Source of the DNA: an uncultured Pelagibacteraceae bacterium | GTDB lineage: Bacteria; Pseudomonadota; Alphaproteobacteria; Pelagibacterales; Pelagibacteraceae | Direction of reading: 5' to 3' | Assembly (NCBI GenBank): GCA_902620265.1 | Contig: CACNHI010000002.1 | Location: forward strand, 1-46,516 | DNA length: 46,516 nt | Shown: piece by piece, positions 16,249 through 26,099 of the stretch | How the letters are laid out: each line of letters starts with the position of its first letter | Position numbering within the stretch: position 1 is the stretch's first letter | Position numbers and translations under genes: made by a program | Notes under the pieces: model-generated | Told to the model about the DNA's origin: nothing | The model's database searches: none | The model's input: the letters and a program-made list of their open reading frames with translations, nothing else

Positions 16249-17141
16249 TGATACAAAATTTAAATTTTAATAAGTACTATAAATTGTTTAATATAATTTC
16301 TGTAGTATTAGTTATACTATCTATAATATCTATATTATTCAAAGGTTTGAATTACGGAGTAGATTTTAAAGGTGGAACTTTAATTGAGCTCAGAATAAAT
16401 GATAACCAAACAACCATTTCTAATTTGCGTAGTGCTTTTAACAACATGAATCTAGGTGATGTTGCAATTAAAAATTTCGGTAATGATAATGACTATTTAA
16501 TAAAATTTGTTAAAAAGGATAGAGATAAAAATTTAATTCAAAATATCAAAAAAGATCTTCAATCAAGTATTGGACCAGTTTTCGAATTTAGAAGGGTTGA
16601 GAGCGTTGGTCCAAAAGTTAGCGCTGAATTACTTAATAAAGGATTAATAGCTATAGCTGCATCTTTAGGGGCTATGCTATTTTATATATGGATAAGATTT
16701 GAATGGCAGTTTAGTCTTGGGGCTATAATTGCATTATTTCATGACGTTATATTAACAATAGGAATTTTTTCATTGTTTAACATTGAAATAAATTTATCAA
16801 TTGTGGCAGCTCTTTTAACAATTGTTGGATATTCAATGAATGATACCGTTGTAATTTTTGATCGAGTGAGAGAAAATTTAAAAAAACATATAAGTATAAA
16901 AATATTTGAATTAACAAATATTTCAATTAACGAAACACTGTCTAGAACTATAATTACTTCAGCTACCACACTGTTGGCATTGCTTTCAATATTTATCTTT
17001 GGTGGTGAAATTTTAAAAGGATTTTCTTTAGCAATGATTCTTGGTGTTATTTTTGGAACTTATTCATCAATATATATTGCAAATCCAACATTAGTTTATT
17101 TAAAAGTATCTTATAAAACCGTTGTTAAAGAGGATAAATAA
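16248..17141 (+). CDS. secF: Protein translocase subunit SecF
   Basis: A 297-residue partner of SecD with six membrane helices. The signature GLNYGVDFKGGTLIELR lies after the first helix, VGPKVSAELLNKG in the periplasmic region, and VGYSMNDTVVIFDRVREN in the fourth helix with the conserved Asp; SRTIITSATTLLALL and FGTYSSIYIA follow. It ends the long plus-strand operon begun at dgt. The stop directly abuts the stop of the convergent gene at 17142, leaving no room for a separate terminator. Confidence 0.95.
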   Translation: MIQNLNFNKYYKLFNIISVVLVILSIISILFKGLNYGVDFKGGTLIELRINDNQTTISNLRSAFNNMNLGDVAIKNFGNDNDYLIKFVKKDRDKNLIQNIKKDLQSSIGPVFEFRRVESVGPKVSAELLNKGLIAIAASLGAMLFYIWIRFEWQFSLGAIIALFHDVILTIGIFSLFNIEINLSIVAALLTIVGYSMNDTVVIFDRVRENLKKHISIKIFELTNISINETLSRTIITSATTLLALLSIFIFGGEILKGFSLAMILGVIFGTYSSIYIANPTLVYLKVSYKTVVKEDK

Positions 17142-17744
17142 TTAGTAAAGGTTTTGCGCTGCTACCATCGATAGTAGCATTGGTAATGATAGTAATGTAT
17201 TCGTTCTAGAAAAGAGCATTGCTGTTCTCGCAGATTTAGCTTTTAATTCAGGATCACACTCAACTATTCCCAAAGCTCTTTTTTGGTTTGGCCATATGAC
17301 AAACCAAACATTAAACGCCATCACGAGTCCTAACCACATTCCAATACCTATTGCAGTGTTTCTTCCACCTCCAGATCCTATGCCTAAAGTCATAGATTCA
17401 TGCAAATATCCATTCAGCCAACCTAAAATTAAACCGGAAAGAATTGTAGCTAGTGCAGCCCATCTAAAATAGAATAACGCAGCAGGGGCTATTACTTTAC
17501 CAATAGCTGGTTTATGTTCGTCTGGTATTTTTGGCATACTAGGTATTTGAACGAAATTAAAATACCATAGCAAGCCTATCCACATTATTCCAACTACAAC
17601 ATGGATGTATCTGAATAACCAGCTCCAAAAAATCCTATCTATATCAAATCCCTCGTTATTAAAAAAAAGACCTAAAAATAGGAGAATACTAATAGCTAGT
17701 GATGTGTGAATTGTTTTTGGTAAAGATGATAATATTTTTCCCAT
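17142..17744 (-). CDS. Membrane protein of the urate hydroxylase PuuD N-terminal family
   Basis: A 200-residue integral membrane protein with about five hydrophobic spans. The HVVVGIMWIGLLWYFNF stretch (~48-64) and NVWFVIWPNQKRAL (~142-155) match the membrane domain of PuuD-type urate oxidases (PF06181). Bacterial PuuD carries a C-terminal cytochrome c domain; that is missing here, and no CxxCH heme site is present. It is therefore a membrane-domain-only relative, and urate oxidation is not supported by any purine gene nearby. The conserved His in the first signature could hold heme, which is inference. It lies downstream of uvrA on the same strand, 30 nt away. Confidence 0.72.
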   Translation of the reverse strand: MGKILSSLPKTIHTSLAISILLFLGLFFNNEGFDIDRIFWSWLFRYIHVVVGIMWIGLLWYFNFVQIPSMPKIPDEHKPAIGKVIAPAALFYFRWAALATILSGLILGWLNGYLHESMTLGIGSGGGRNTAIGIGMWLGLVMAFNVWFVIWPNQKRALGIVECDPELKAKSARTAMLFSRTNTLLSLPMLLSMVAAQNLY

Positions 17745-17774
17745 AATTTAACATAGCATATCAGAATATATATA

Positions 17775-20651
17775 TTAAGCGATTTTTTTAGATTTTGTAA
17801 TTAGAAGATCTTTTAAAAATTGGCCGGTATAACTATCTTTTACTTTAACAATATCTTCTGGTTTTCCCTCTGCGATAATATTACCACCTTTAACACCACC
17901 ATCTGGGCCCATATCGATAATATGATCTGCAGTTTTAATAACATCTAAATTATGTTCAATCACTACAACTGTATTCCCTGTTGCAACAAAAGTATGAAGA
18001 ATTTCTAAAAGTTTTTTAATATCATGTTGGTGTAAACCAGTAGTTGGTTCGTCTAAAATATATATAGTTCTACCGGTAGATCGTCTTGATAGCTCTTTAG
18101 CTAATTTTATTCTTTGAGCTTCACCACCTGATAATGTTGTAGCTTGCTGACCAATTTTTATATATCCCAAACCAACTTTTTTTAAGGTTAATAATTTAGT
18201 TTTAATAGAAGGAATATTTTCAAAATAATCACAGCCCTCATCTACTGTCATATTCAAGACATCTGCTATACTTTTATCTTTAAATTTTATTTCAAGAGTT
18301 TCTCTATTATATCTGCTACCTTTGCATTCATCGCAAGTTATATATACATCAGGAAGAAAATGCATTTCGTATGTAATTACTCCGTCACCTTCACAAGCTT
18401 CACATCTACCTCCTTTAACATTAAAAGAAAATCTCCCCGGTTTATAACCTCTACTTTTAGACTCTGGTAATGCAGTAAACCAATCTCTTATCGGACCAAA
18501 TGCACCGGTATATGTAGCAGGATTGGATCTAGGCGTTCTCCCAATTGGTGATTGATCTATATTTATAATTTTGTCGACTAGTTCAATACCTTTAAAACTT
18601 TTAAATGCCATAGGTATCTTTCTGCTTTTATTATTATTTAAACTTAAGTTTAGAGCATTATATAAAGTTTGAAGTATCAAAGTTGATTTTCCACTTCCAG
18701 ATACTCCTGTTACACATGTGAAGCAACCAAAAGGTATTTTTAAATTTACATTCTTTAAATTATTTCCAGTAGCTCCACCAATTTCTAAAAATCTACCATT
18801 CTTTGCTAATTTTCTATTTTTTGGAATTGGAATGAATCTTTTATTTGAAAGATATTTTCCAGTAATACTATTTTCGTTTTTAATTATTTCATTGTATTGA
18901 CCTTCTGCTACTATTTCACCACCCTTGCTTCCAGCCTCCGGTCCCAGGTCAATTATATGATCAGCATTTTCCATCGTCTCCGTGTCGTGCTCAACAACTA
19001 TAACTGTGTTTCCTAAATCTCTAAGTCTTTTAAGAGCATTTATTAATTTAACATTATCTTTTTGATGTAGACCAATTGAAGGTTCATCGAGTACATAAAG
19101 TACACCCGTAAGTCCAGATCCTATTTGGGATGCTAACCTTATTCTTTGCGACTCTCCTCCTGATAAAGTGCCAGACTCTCGAGATAATGTTAAATAATCT
19201 AGACCAACATTCATTAAAAAACTTAATCTCTCATTTATTTCTTTCAAGATATGTTCTGCTATTTTAAGCTCTTTTTGGCTAAAATAAATTTCCAGTTCTT
19301 TAAACCATTTTTGGGCTTCAATTATAGATTTATTTGTTATCTCGCTTATATGTAGGTCATTAATTTTAACACATAGTGCTTCTTCTTTTAGTCTATGACC
19401 TTTACATTGATCGCATTTTGTATCTGACTGGTATTGAGCTATTTCTTCTCTTTTCCAATCACTATCAGTTTCAAGATATCTTCTTTCTAAATTATTTATA
19501 ACACCTTCAAATGTTTTTTTATGCGAATATTTTTCATAACCATCATCGTAAGAAAATTTTATTTCCTCTTCATCTGAACCATACAAAATAATATCTTTAA
19601 TTTTTTTTGGTAATTTTTGCCATTTTTCATTCAATGAAAAATCATAGTGTTTAGATAAAGAAGATAGCGTTTGAGCGTAATATAATGAAGAGGATTTGGA
19701 CCATGGTTCTATAGCTCCATCTGCTATAGACTTTTTCTCATTTGGGATTACTAGCTTTGGATCAACATTCAATTTTACACCTATACCTTCACATTCTTCA
19801 CAAGCACCATAAGGACTATTAAAAGAAAAAAGCCTTGGTTCTATTTCTTCAATTGTAAAACCACTTTCAGGGCATGCAAACTTTGATGAAAATATTATTT
19901 TTTCAACTTTTCTATATTTTTTAGGCAAGGTTTCATTTTCATACTCAACAAACAAAAGACCATTTGATAAATTTAGAGCTACTTCAATACCTTCAGCCAG
20001 TCTATTACCTAATGATGAATTTAAGACAATTCTATCAACAAGAATATAAATGTCGTGTTTTATTTTTTTATTTAATTCAGGTACTTTATCAATCTCGTAT
20101 AAAACACCATCAATTTTGATTTTTCTAAAACCTCTTTTTTTATAACCTAGTATTTCTTTTTTATATTCTCCTTTTCTTCCTCTTACTACTGGTGAATAAA
20201 GATAAATCGTACTTTTTTTTGGCAATTCTTTTATTTTGTCAACCATTTGAGTGATTGTTTGTGATTGAATTCTTTTACCTGTAAACGGCGAATAGGGTAC
20301 CCCAACTCTTGCATAAAGAACTCTCATGTAATCATATATTTCAGTAACGGTAGCTACTGTTGATCTTGGATTTTTGGATGTATTTTTTTGTTCAATAGAT
20401 ATTGCAGGACTTAGTCCCTCAATTAGATCTACGTTAGGTTTTTTCATTTTATCTAAAAATTGACGCGCATAAGCTGAAAGACTTTCGACATATCTTCTCT
20501 GGCCTTCTGCATAAATAGTATCAAAGGCAAGAGACGATTTTCCAGATCCTGATAGACCTGTAATGACTACAAATTTATCCTTAGGTATTGATAAAGATAT
20601 GTTTTTTAAATTATGTTCTTTTGCCCCTTTAATAACTATGTTTTTAAGCAT
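17775..20651 (-). CDS. uvrA: Excinuclease ABC subunit A
   Basis: A 958-residue DNA damage sensor of nucleotide excision repair with two ABC ATPase modules. Walker A sequences are [14 protein letters not shown] near residue 31 and [11 protein letters not shown] near 650; signature motifs are [12 protein letters not shown] near 495 and [12 protein letters not shown] near 832. The C-terminal zinc finger has all four cysteines (CEACEGD...CDECKG). The first zinc module reads CPESGF where many bacteria have CPxCG, so one ligand is Ser; I believe this is common in alphaproteobacteria. It is divergent from ssb across 92 nt (20652-20743), in which no LexA-type box was seen. Confidence 0.96.
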   Translation of the reverse strand: MLKNIVIKGAKEHNLKNISLSIPKDKFVVITGLSGSGKSSLAFDTIYAEGQRRYVESLSAYARQFLDKMKKPNVDLIEGLSPAISIEQKNTSKNPRSTVATVTEIYDYMRVLYARVGVPYSPFTGKRIQSQTITQMVDKIKELPKKSTIYLYSPVVRGRKGEYKKEILGYKKRGFRKIKIDGVLYEIDKVPELNKKIKHDIYILVDRIVLNSSLGNRLAEGIEVALNLSNGLLFVEYENETLPKKYRKVEKIIFSSKFACPESGFTIEEIEPRLFSFNSPYGACEECEGIGVKLNVDPKLVIPNEKKSIADGAIEPWSKSSSLYYAQTLSSLSKHYDFSLNEKWQKLPKKIKDIILYGSDEEEIKFSYDDGYEKYSHKKTFEGVINNLERRYLETDSDWKREEIAQYQSDTKCDQCKGHRLKEEALCVKINDLHISEITNKSIIEAQKWFKELEIYFSQKELKIAEHILKEINERLSFLMNVGLDYLTLSRESGTLSGGESQRIRLASQIGSGLTGVLYVLDEPSIGLHQKDNVKLINALKRLRDLGNTVIVVEHDTETMENADHIIDLGPEAGSKGGEIVAEGQYNEIIKNENSITGKYLSNKRFIPIPKNRKLAKNGRFLEIGGATGNNLKNVNLKIPFGCFTCVTGVSGSGKSTLILQTLYNALNLSLNNNKSRKIPMAFKSFKGIELVDKIINIDQSPIGRTPRSNPATYTGAFGPIRDWFTALPESKSRGYKPGRFSFNVKGGRCEACEGDGVITYEMHFLPDVYITCDECKGSRYNRETLEIKFKDKSIADVLNMTVDEGCDYFENIPSIKTKLLTLKKVGLGYIKIGQQATTLSGGEAQRIKLAKELSRRSTGRTIYILDEPTTGLHQHDIKKLLEILHTFVATGNTVVVIEHNLDVIKTADHIIDMGPDGGVKGGNIIAEGKPEDIVKVKDSYTGQFLKDLLITKSKKIA

Positions 20652-20743
20652 ATTTTTAGTTGCTTTCAGTAAATAAAATTAATAATCACTCCTATACTAT
20701 GATATAAATATAAAAAGATAATTTATATCTTCACTAAAATATT

Positions 20744-21196
20744 ATGGCAGGAAGCTTAAATAAAGTACTATTAATTGGCCGTTTAGGCGCAGACCCAGAA
20801 ATCAAGCAAATGGTTAACGGAAAAAGTGTAGCAAGGCTAAGTTTGGCTACAAGCCAATCCTGGAAAGATAAAAATTCTGGTGAAAAAAAGGAGAAAACTG
20901 AGTGGCACCGAATTGTAGTTTTCAATGAGGGTTTAGTTAATGTTGTTCAACAATATTTGAAAAAAGGTGCTCAAATCTATGTTGAAGGTCAATTAACTAC
21001 AAGAAAATGGAAAGATGAACAATCTGGCCAAGATAAATATTCAACTGAGATAGTAATTCAGGGTTACAACTCATCATTGACAATGTTAGGGGGCAACAAT
21101 CAAGCTAATAACATACCATCTCAAGATAATGGAAAATCAGTTGAAGATACATCTCAAGATATCTCAAAAGATCTTGATGACGACATTCCCTTTTAG
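20744..21196 (+). CDS. ssb: Single-stranded DNA-binding protein
   Basis: A 150-residue SSB. The OB fold covers residues ~4-112 with [27 protein letters not shown] and [20 protein letters not shown], followed by a flexible Asn/Gln/Ser-rich linker and the acidic tip DLDDDIPF that recruits repair and replication proteins. uvrA and ssb head to head is a frequent bacterial arrangement. gyrA follows 5 nt after the stop, so the genes are probably co-transcribed. Confidence 0.95.
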   Translation: MAGSLNKVLLIGRLGADPEIKQMVNGKSVARLSLATSQSWKDKNSGEKKEKTEWHRIVVFNEGLVNVVQQYLKKGAQIYVEGQLTTRKWKDEQSGQDKYSTEIVIQGYNSSLTMLGGNNQANNIPSQDNGKSVEDTSQDISKDLDDDIPF

Positions 21197-21201
21197 TTTT
21201 T

Positions 21202-23784
21202 ATGCAAAAAATTCAGAATCCTAAAAATTCAAATGTAAAATCCATAGCAATGTATGATGAGATGAGTTCGTCATACCTATCATACGCAATGAGTGTAATT
21301 GTTAGTAGAGCTCTTCCAGACGTACGTGATGGATTAAAACCAGTTCATAGACGTATATTATACGCCATGTATAAAGGAGGATTTGATTGGACAAAACAAT
21401 TTAGAAAATCTGCACGTGTAGTTGGAGATGTAATTGGTAAATATCATCCACATGGTGATCAAGCTGTTTATGACGCACTAGTTAGAATGGTTCAAGAATT
21501 TTCTATGAGCCTTCCTCTTATAGATGGTCAAGGAAATTTTGGCTCGATCGATGGAGATCCACCAGCAGCGATGAGATACACTGAAACTAAATTATCGAAA
21601 ATTTCGCAATACTTAATAGAGGACATAGAAAAAAAAACAGTAAATTTTAAGAGTAATTACGACGAGACAGAAACAGAACCTGAGGTTTTACCAGCTCAAT
21701 ATCCAAATTTACTAGTAAACGGTGCAGGTGGTATCGCAGTCGGTATGGCAACAAGTATTCCTCCTCATAATTTAGGGGAAGTTATAAATGGTGCATTAGC
21801 TTTGATCGAAAATAAAGATATTAAATTAAATGAATTAATGAAACATATACCTGGTCCAGACTTTCCTACAGGGGGCACAATTATAGGTAAAAATATTATT
21901 AAGGAAGGTTATAAAATTGGAAGAGGCTCGTTCAAGATTAGAGGCGATATAAATATTGAACAAAGGAAAAACGGAAAAGAAAGAATTGTAATAACTTCAA
22001 TTCCATATCAAGTAAACAAATCGAGTCTTAATGAAAGAATTGTTGAATTGGTAAGAGATAAAAAGATTGAAGGTATTAGTGATATAAGAGACGAGTCAAA
22101 CAGAGAGGGTATTAGGGTATCAATTGACTTAAGAAGAGGTGTTGAACCAGAGACTGTAAAAAGACAGCTGTATAAATATACATCAATAGAAAGTTCATTT
22201 GGTTTCAATACCTTGGCTATTGTTAATAAGAAGCCTCAAACTTGTTCATTAAAAGATTTTTTAGAAAATTTTCTGTCTTTTAGAGAAGATGTTGTAATAA
22301 AGAGAACTAAATTTGATTTATATAAAGCAGAAGAAAGAGCGCATATATTAATAGGCCTTACTGTATCAATCGAAAATTTAGATAAAATAATTAAAATAAT
22401 TAGATCCTCAAAAACTCCAGATGAAGCACGCAATTCATTATTAAAAAATAAATGGAAAATAAATAAAGCATCAAAGTTTATTAAATTAATTGAAAATAAA
22501 AAAAGCACCGGATCTTATACATTGACTTTAAATCAAGTTAATTCAATTCTAGAATTAAGATTGCAAAAATTAACAGCTTTAGGAATTCAAGAAATTGAAG
22601 TTGAAATAAATAAATTGTCTGAAATGATTATTCAATTTAAAAAAATTATTAATTCCAAAAAAGAATTAATGAAAGTAATAAGTGGAGAATTAAAAAATAT
22701 TAAAGAGAAGTATAGCGAACCTAGAAGGACAAAAATAATTGATGCTGTTTTAAACTATGATATTGAAGAAACCATACAAAAAGAATCAATTTTAATTACA
22801 GTAACATTGCAAGGTTATATAAAAAGAAGTTCACTTAGTAATGTTAAAAAACAAAAAAGAGGTGGCAAAGGTAAGTCAGGTATTAAAACTAGAAATGAAG
22901 ATTCTGTTGTTCAAACACTCTCTGTAAATACTCATACACCAGTGCTTTTTTTTTCAACAGAAGGTTTAGTATACAGGGTAAAAGCATGGAAAATCCCTGA
23001 AGGTTCTGCAATATCAAGGGGTAAGTCACTTTTTAATATTCTCCCTCTTAAAAATCATCAATCAATAAGCTCAATAATGCCTTTTCCTGATAATGAAGCA
23101 GAAATTAAAAACATGCATATTGTTTTTGCTACAAGTAAAGGAAAAATTAGAAAAAATAGTTTAGAGGATTTTTCTTCAATAAATACATCTGGAAAAATTG
23201 CAATGAAACTTGATACAGATGATAAAATTATTGGTGTTAAAATTTGTAGTGAAAATCAAGATATAATGTTAAGCACCAAACTTGGAAAATGTATTCGTTT
23301 TGAGTCAAAAAAATTAAGAACTTTCAAGGGCCGTTCATCCAAAGGTATTAAAGGAATAAATTTAGGAAATAATGATAGCATTGTATCACTATCAATAATC
23401 GATAAAGATGATAAAATTAAAAAAAATGGTAAAAACGGTAGCGATAATAAGGCAGAGATAAAAGCTAAAGAAAAATTTATACTTTCAATTACAGAGAATG
23501 GATATGGAAAAAGAACAACTCATTACGACTATAGAGTAACAAATAGAGGAGGAAAGGGTATAATTGGGATAGTAAATTCTCAAAGAAATGGAAATGTCTC
23601 ATCATCCTTTCCAGTTGTAGAGGGAGATGAAATTTTAATATCAACAAACACTGGAAGGGTAATAAGAGTTGCAATTAAAGAAATTAGACTAGCAGGCAGA
23701 AATACTCAAGGTGTAAGAATAATAAAATTATCTGGGGACGAAAAAGTTGTTTCAGCAAACAAAATTGATGATAACTTGAAATAA
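21202..23784 (+). CDS. gyrA: DNA gyrase subunit A
   Basis: An 860-residue type II topoisomerase subunit that cuts and rejoins DNA. The N-terminus has [20 protein letters not shown], the catalytic Tyr is Y126 in AAMRYTE, and the quinolone pocket reads GDQAVYD with Gln87 at the position of E. coli Ser83 and Asp91 at that of Asp87. The C-terminal beta-pinwheel includes a GyrA-box [10 protein letters not shown] near residue 552, so this is GyrA and not ParC. A Lys/Asp/Asn-rich insert near residues 735-755 is seen between blades. gyrA overlaps coaD by one base. Confidence 0.95.
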   Translation: MQKIQNPKNSNVKSIAMYDEMSSSYLSYAMSVIVSRALPDVRDGLKPVHRRILYAMYKGGFDWTKQFRKSARVVGDVIGKYHPHGDQAVYDALVRMVQEFSMSLPLIDGQGNFGSIDGDPPAAMRYTETKLSKISQYLIEDIEKKTVNFKSNYDETETEPEVLPAQYPNLLVNGAGGIAVGMATSIPPHNLGEVINGALALIENKDIKLNELMKHIPGPDFPTGGTIIGKNIIKEGYKIGRGSFKIRGDINIEQRKNGKERIVITSIPYQVNKSSLNERIVELVRDKKIEGISDIRDESNREGIRVSIDLRRGVEPETVKRQLYKYTSIESSFGFNTLAIVNKKPQTCSLKDFLENFLSFREDVVIKRTKFDLYKAEERAHILIGLTVSIENLDKIIKIIRSSKTPDEARNSLLKNKWKINKASKFIKLIENKKSTGSYTLTLNQVNSILELRLQKLTALGIQEIEVEINKLSEMIIQFKKIINSKKELMKVISGELKNIKEKYSEPRRTKIIDAVLNYDIEETIQKESILITVTLQGYIKRSSLSNVKKQKRGGKGKSGIKTRNEDSVVQTLSVNTHTPVLFFSTEGLVYRVKAWKIPEGSAISRGKSLFNILPLKNHQSISSIMPFPDNEAEIKNMHIVFATSKGKIRKNSLEDFSSINTSGKIAMKLDTDDKIIGVKICSENQDIMLSTKLGKCIRFESKKLRTFKGRSSKGIKGINLGNNDSIVSLSIIDKDDKIKKNGKNGSDNKAEIKAKEKFILSITENGYGKRTTHYDYRVTNRGGKGIIGIVNSQRNGNVSSSFPVVEGDEILISTNTGRVIRVAIKEIRLAGRNTQGVRIIKLSGDEKVVSANKIDDNLK

Positions 23785-24278
23785 TGAAAAGAAATGTTTT
23801 ATACCCTGGTACTTTTGACCCAATTACGTATGGTCATATAGATTTAATTAAAAAGGCACTTAATATCGTTGATACAGTTATAGTCGCTATTTCTGAAAAT
23901 AGTAATAAAAATTATTTGTTCAACTCATCAGAAAGATTAGAGATTGTAAATAAAGCTCTATTCAAGGATTTAAAACTAAGTAATAAAAAAGTTAAAGTAA
24001 TTACTTTTAATTCATTGACAACTTCTTTGTGTAGAAAAATGAATTCTAAAATCATATTAAGGGGCTTAAGAGCTGTTTCAGATTTTGAATATGAATACCA
24101 ATTAGCGGGGATGAACAAAAAATTGAACAATAAAATTGAAACCATGTTCCTAATGTCTGATATTGAAAATCAAATAATATCTTCTAATTTTGTGAAAGAA
24201 ATTATTGAGCTTGGAGGTGATATCAGAAAGTTTACAACACCAAGTACTATCAAAGCTTTAAAAAATAAATATGCGTAA
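23784..24278 (+). CDS. coaD: Phosphopantetheine adenylyltransferase
   Basis: A 164-residue enzyme of coenzyme A synthesis that transfers AMP to 4'-phosphopantetheine. Motifs: YPGTFDPITYGHIDLI at the N-terminus (TYGH is the nucleotidyltransferase T/HxGH site), LRGLRAVSDFEYE near 92 and ISSNFVKEI near 132. It starts at the last base of the gyrA stop and overlaps the cyclophilin gene by 8 nt; gyrA-coaD-cyclophilin-tgt is a familiar alphaproteobacterial order. Confidence 0.95.
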   Translation: MKRNVLYPGTFDPITYGHIDLIKKALNIVDTVIVAISENSNKNYLFNSSERLEIVNKALFKDLKLSNKKVKVITFNSLTTSLCRKMNSKIILRGLRAVSDFEYEYQLAGMNKKLNNKIETMFLMSDIENQIISSNFVKEIIELGGDIRKFTTPSTIKALKNKYA

Positions 24279-24825
24279 GTATTTTTTATATATATTTTTA
24301 ATTTTTTTTTTATCAAATAACTTAATAGCAAAGGAGAATATAATGATATTAAAACTTAAAACTGGCGATGTTGAAATTGAATTGTTTGAAGACATTGCAC
24401 CAAAACATGTAGAAAGAATAAAAAAATTAGCTAATGAGGGTAAATATGATAACGTAGTTTTTCATAGAGTTATCGAAGGATTTATGGCTCAAACTGGTGA
24501 CGTACAATTTGGTAATTCATCTTCGGCACAATACAATATTGATAGAGCCGGTATGGGTGGTTCTGAACTTCCAGATTTACCTGCTGAATTCAGTGATATA
24601 CCACATTTAAGAGGAACAATTTCAATGGCTAGATCATCTGATCCAAATAGTGCAAATAGTCAATTTTTTATTTGCTTTGAAGATGCTCCACATTTGGATC
24701 GTAATTATACAGTTTTTGGAAAAGTAATTAAAGGAATGGAATTTGTAGATAAAATAAAACTTGGCACGGGTCCAAACGGTTCAGTTTCAGATCCCGATAA
24801 GATCATTAGTTTTAAATCGAAGTAA
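24271..24825 (+). CDS. ppiB: Peptidyl-prolyl cis-trans isomerase, cyclophilin type, with signal peptide
   Basis: A 184-residue cyclophilin. Residues 1-20 are a signal peptide (basic start, long Phe/Ile/Leu core, then NNLIA before KE), so the main product should be periplasmic. The catalytic domain starts at about residue 25 and shows VVFHRVIEGFMAQTGD (active-site Arg), SMARSSDPNSANSQFF and DRNYTVFGKV. Many alphaproteobacteria carry two tandem copies, one exported and one cytosolic; only one is present here. An internal in-frame ATG (Met25, 24343) has a good Shine-Dalgarno site and would give a form lacking the signal peptide; see the separate entry. Confidence 0.92.
   Translation: MRKYFLYIFLIFFLSNNLIAKENIMILKLKTGDVEIELFEDIAPKHVERIKKLANEGKYDNVVFHRVIEGFMAQTGDVQFGNSSSAQYNIDRAGMGGSELPDLPAEFSDIPHLRGTISMARSSDPNSANSQFFICFEDAPHLDRNYTVFGKVIKGMEFVDKIKLGTGPNGSVSDPDKIISFKSK
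24331..24345 (+). promoter_or_regulatory. Internal Shine-Dalgarno site plus ATG inside the cyclophilin gene (candidate second start)
   Basis: AAGGAG at 24331-24336 is followed after 6 nt by ATG at 24343, in frame as Met25. The spacing is near ideal, whereas the upstream ATG at 24271 has no such site. Translation from here would begin MILKLKTGDVEIE, which is where cytosolic cyclophilins normally start. The A-K-E codons themselves spell the site, so chance is possible. Confidence 0.5.
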
Positions 24826-24833
24826 AATGATTA

Positions 24834-25946
24834 ATGTCATTAAAAAAGTTTTCGTTTAAGGTTCTATCGAAAGAACAATACGCTAGAACTGGTATTATTA
24901 ATACAAGTAGAGGAAAAATTCATACACCAGCATTTATGCCTGTTGGCACACAGGCAACTGTAAAGGCTGTCTTTATAGACGATATAATCAAAACCGGAAG
25001 CGAGATAATTTTAGCAAATACTTATCATTTAATGCTTAGACCTGGGGTTGAAAGAATTAAAAAACATAATGGTCTTCATAAATTTATGAACTGCAATCTA
25101 CCTATACTTACAGATTCTGGTGGTTTTCAAGTAATGTCACTTTCAAAATTAAATAAAATTGATAGGGAAAAAGGTGCTATTTTTAATTCACACATTGATG
25201 GTAAAAAATTCATATTAAGCCCTGAGGAAAGTATTAGAATTCAAAAAGGTTTAAATTCCGACATTGTAATGGTTATGGATGAATGTCCTAAGAATACAAA
25301 AGATAAAAATAAAATAAAAGCCTCGTTAGATTTATCTATGTATTGGGCTAAAAGATCAAAAAATGCTTTTGGCACAAACAAACTAAAAGCGTTATTTGGC
25401 ATTGTTCAGGGAGGTTTATTCAATGATCTACGAATAGAATCTTTAGATAAATTATTGGATATAAATTTTGATGGGTATGCACTAGGTGGTTTAGCCGTTG
25501 GAGAAACACAAAATGAGATGTTTAATGTTCTTGATGGTCTTAAGTCTTTTTTACCACAAAATAAGCCTAGATATTTAATGGGTGTGGGGACCCCATCAGA
25601 TATTTTGGGTGCTGTGAAAAGAGGTATAGATATGTTTGATTGTGTATTGCCAACAAGATCTGGAAGAACTGGTCTTGCATTTACATGGAATGGTAGAATT
25701 AATATAAGAAATTCTAAATTTAAATACGATAAATCTCCACTTGATAAAAACTGTAATAAATTTAACTTAAATAAATATTCAAAAAATTATTTAAATCATC
25801 TTTTTAATACAAACGAAATATTAGCTTCAATGCTTTTAACATTGCACAATATTAATTTCTATCAGGAATTGATGTTAGCCATTAGGCAAAATATAAAAAA
25901 AGGAACTTTTGAAAGGTTTCACAGGAAATATTTTAATAAAATATGA
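24834..25946 (+). CDS. tgt: Queuine tRNA-ribosyltransferase (tRNA-guanine transglycosylase)
   Basis: A 370-residue TIM-barrel enzyme that exchanges G34 for preQ1 in tRNAs with GUN anticodons. Landmarks: TPAFMPVGTQATVK, LANTYHLMLRPG, ILTDSGGFQVMSL (active-site Asp), GLAVGE and FDCVLPTRSGRTG (nucleophile region). The C-terminal zinc site normally uses three Cys (CxCxxC) plus a His 31 residues after the first Cys. Here Cys307 and His338 are kept at the right distance, but the second and third Cys are Lys309 and Leu312. The codons were checked in the DNA. Length is normal; the start ATG lies 8 nt after the cyclophilin stop. Confidence 0.93.
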   Translation: MSLKKFSFKVLSKEQYARTGIINTSRGKIHTPAFMPVGTQATVKAVFIDDIIKTGSEIILANTYHLMLRPGVERIKKHNGLHKFMNCNLPILTDSGGFQVMSLSKLNKIDREKGAIFNSHIDGKKFILSPEESIRIQKGLNSDIVMVMDECPKNTKDKNKIKASLDLSMYWAKRSKNAFGTNKLKALFGIVQGGLFNDLRIESLDKLLDINFDGYALGGLAVGETQNEMFNVLDGLKSFLPQNKPRYLMGVGTPSDILGAVKRGIDMFDCVLPTRSGRTGLAFTWNGRINIRNSKFKYDKSPLDKNCNKFNLNKYSKNYLNHLFNTNEILASMLLTLHNINFYQELMLAIRQNIKKGTFERFHRKYFNKI

Positions 25947-25959
25947 TACCTTTTAAACA

Positions 25960-25987
25960 TTGATTATATTTAAAAAAAGTCTATATA
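25960..25987 (+). promoter_or_regulatory. Probable sigma70-type promoter of tRNA-Lys
   Basis: TTGATT at 25960-25965 and TATATA at 25982-25987 are spaced 16 nt apart. Transcription would start near 25994, just before the tRNA at 25999. Both boxes lie downstream of the tgt stop (25946). The region is A+T-rich, so box matches are easy to find by chance. Confidence 0.45.
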
Positions 25988-25998
25988 AGAAACTCTTT

Positions 25999-26073
<75 letters not shown>

Positions 26074-26074
<1 letters not shown>

Positions 26075-26099
26075 TCAAGATGTTTTAACTAATCTTGAT
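26074..26099. terminator. Hairpin at the convergent 3' ends of tRNA-Lys and the M48 gene
   Basis: Perfect 8-bp inverted repeat ATCAAGAT (26074-26081) and ATCTTGAT (26092-26099) with a 10-nt loop. The stem starts at the last A of the tRNA CCA, and the loop holds the M48 stop codon (26085-26087). It could mark 3' ends for both transcripts; no T run follows on either strand, so the terminator call is tentative. Confidence 0.35.

Noticed and set aside
17160-17179. Hairpin TGCTAC/GTAGCA 19 nt after the secF stop, as a secF terminator
   Set aside because: It lies within the coding end of the convergent PuuD-like gene, has only 6 bp and no T run, so it is as likely a coding coincidence.
19806-19880. 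UvrA first zinc module with Ser for Cys (CPES) as a lineage-specific mutation
   Set aside because: I recall the same CPxSGF form in many alphaproteobacteria, so it is probably clade-wide and not peculiar to this genome.
20652-20743. Possible LexA/SOS operator between uvrA and ssb
   Set aside because: No GAAC/GTTC direct repeat with the alphaproteobacterial spacing was found; the gap is only A+T-rich, with one small 6-bp stem around AAGATA/TATCTT.
23400-23480. Lys/Asn-rich stretch in GyrA as a foreign insertion
   Set aside because: It lies between pinwheel blades, where alphaproteobacterial GyrA often carries a variable loop, and composition matches the genome.
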